Assembly (NCBI RefSeq): GCF_022347745.1
Contig: NZ_JAKRGC010000007.1
Span: 1 to 64,000, forward strand
DNA from: Streptomyces sp. OfavH-34-F
GTDB taxonomy: Bacteria > Actinomycetota > Actinomycetes > Streptomycetales > Streptomycetaceae
Direction of reading: 5' to 3'
Length of the DNA: 64,000 nucleotides
In this document: piece after piece, positions 63,385-64,000 of the stretch
How the letters are laid out: every line of letters begins with the position of its first letter
How positions within the stretch are numbered: position 1 is the stretch's first letter
Program-made: the position numbers and the translations under genes
Notes under the pieces: generated by a model
What the model was told of the DNA's origin: nothing
The model's input: only the letters and a program-made list of their open reading frames with translations
Database searches by the model: none

Positions 63385-64000
63385 TCAGCCGGTGAAGCCC
63401 GCCGTGATGGAGGTGAACTGCCACGCCGGACGGTCCCGGTTGACCGCCCAGAAGGCGAGCCGGCCGAGGTCGTGGCTGTTGGCCCAGTCGCGGATCTGGG
63501 TCCAGATCTGCGGGGTGGTGATCTCACCGGCGTCGCTGGAGTCGTTCATGCCGGAGATGCCGATGTGGTTGTACGCCTGCTGGTCGGTCCAGCCGAAGGT
63601 GGAGACGAGCTTGGTCTTCAGCCCTTCGGTGGCCTTGACCGTGTTGCCGTACATGTCGGCCGCGCCGCCGAAGTTGAACGGCATGATGGTGAAGTTGTCG
63701 ATGTCGGCCCCGAGGGCGTGGGCGCGCTCGATCAGCCGGTTGCCCCAGGAGTTGGGCCCGGTGTTGAGGGTGGGGATGGTGACGATCGTCCGCAGACCGG
63801 GGTTGTTCTGCTTGACGATCTTCAGCGCGCCGAGGATGCGGTCCTGCACGGCGGCGTTCTCGAACTCGTCGGTGTTCTCGATGTCGATGTCGATCGCCTT
63901 CAGGCGGTAGGCGTCGATGACCTTCTGGTACGCGCCGGCGAGCGCCTCCGTCGTCGAGCAGTTGGGTCCGAGCTTGTTGCCGCTCCAGCCGCCGATGGAC
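63385..64000 (-). CDS. Glycoside hydrolase family 18 chitinase, C-terminal part
   Basis: The frame enters from the right edge (N-terminus outside) and ends at 63385; 204 residues are seen. From the edge it reads SIGGWSGNKLGPNCSTTEAL, then KAIDIDIENTDEFENAAVQD with the DxDxE catalytic signature of GH18, then IVTIPTLNTGPNSWGNRLIE, NFTIMPFNFGGAADMYGNTV, NHIGISGMNDSSDAGEITTP and LGRLAFWAVNRDRP, all ChiC-like barrel strands. A secreted endo- or exo-chitinase is expected; any signal peptide and chitin-binding domain lie outside the window. Confidence 0.88.
   Translation of the reverse strand, partial: SIGGWSGNKLGPNCSTTEALAGAYQKVIDAYRLKAIDIDIENTDEFENAAVQDRILGALKIVKQNNPGLRTIVTIPTLNTGPNSWGNRLIERAHALGADIDNFTIMPFNFGGAADMYGNTVKATEGLKTKLVSTFGWTDQQAYNHIGISGMNDSSDAGEITTPQIWTQIRDWANSHDLGRLAFWAVNRDRPAWQFTSITAGFTG

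Overview
The window is chromosomal DNA of a Streptomyces-type actinomycete. The evidence is very high GC with G/C-ending codons, many GTG/TTG starts and leaderless genes, gamma-butyrolactone (GBL) and SARP regulators, many secreted proteins with Ala-rich signal peptides, and a DmdR/IdeR-type iron box. The species cannot be named from the sequence. Both ends cut through genes: a primase-polymerase on the left and a GH18 chitinase on the right.

Layout. 0-1.6 kb: 5' part of a Prim-Pol gene and a 0.7-kb non-coding region packed with GCGACC repeats and long inverted repeats, which resembles an iteron-type origin. 1.6-4.8 kb: a GBL signalling island (AfsA-type synthase, TetR-type receptor, SARP activator) with ARE-like operators inside the afsA and SARP core promoters. 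4.8-8.1 kb: an element bounded by near-identical inverted repeats, holding an internally deleted Tn3-family tnpA, a leaderless ArsR-like regulator with an MFS pump, an IS5-type remnant and an unknown gene. 8.1-12.4 kb: a TetR/MFS pair, small enzymes and another MFS protein. 12.6-16.4 kb: an NB-ARC/TPR NLR-like protein next to a small putative effector; the two share an amyloid-like motif (NLR N-terminus, effector C-terminus), suggesting a cell-death or anti-phage pair. 16.5-25.6 kb: LysR, secreted proteins, phytase with a PHO-like box, lipase, methyltransferase, glycosyltransferase and hydrolases. 25.6-35.9 kb: cupin/MFS/TetR, ECF sigma factor with a membrane partner, and small enzymes and regulators. 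36-44 kb: dehydratase, vWA protein, secreted proteins, a fumarylacetoacetase operon with its IclR regulator, and a Rieske oxygenase. 44-54.5 kb: SGNH hydrolase, MFS/LysR, PAP2 phosphatase, a two-component system and MFS/MarR. 54.5-59.2 kb: a sulfur (persulfide) detoxification cluster with five ATACCC-N4-GGGTAT operators. 59.2-63.3 kb: siderophore ABC importer behind an iron box. 63.4 kb to the end: chitinase.

Genes that clearly work together are afsA/receptor/SARP; ArsR/MFS on the element; NLR/effector; MFS/cupin (ATGA overlap); sigma/partner (ATGA overlap); fahA/IclR (GTGA overlap); kinase/response regulator (GTGA overlap); the two MBL-rhodanese proteins with rhodanese and TauE; and the binding protein, two permeases and ATPase for siderophores. 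Three unlinked genes share a SoxR/MerR-like promoter with a 19-bp spacer. No tRNA, rRNA, CRISPR array or PKS/NRPS core gene was seen.
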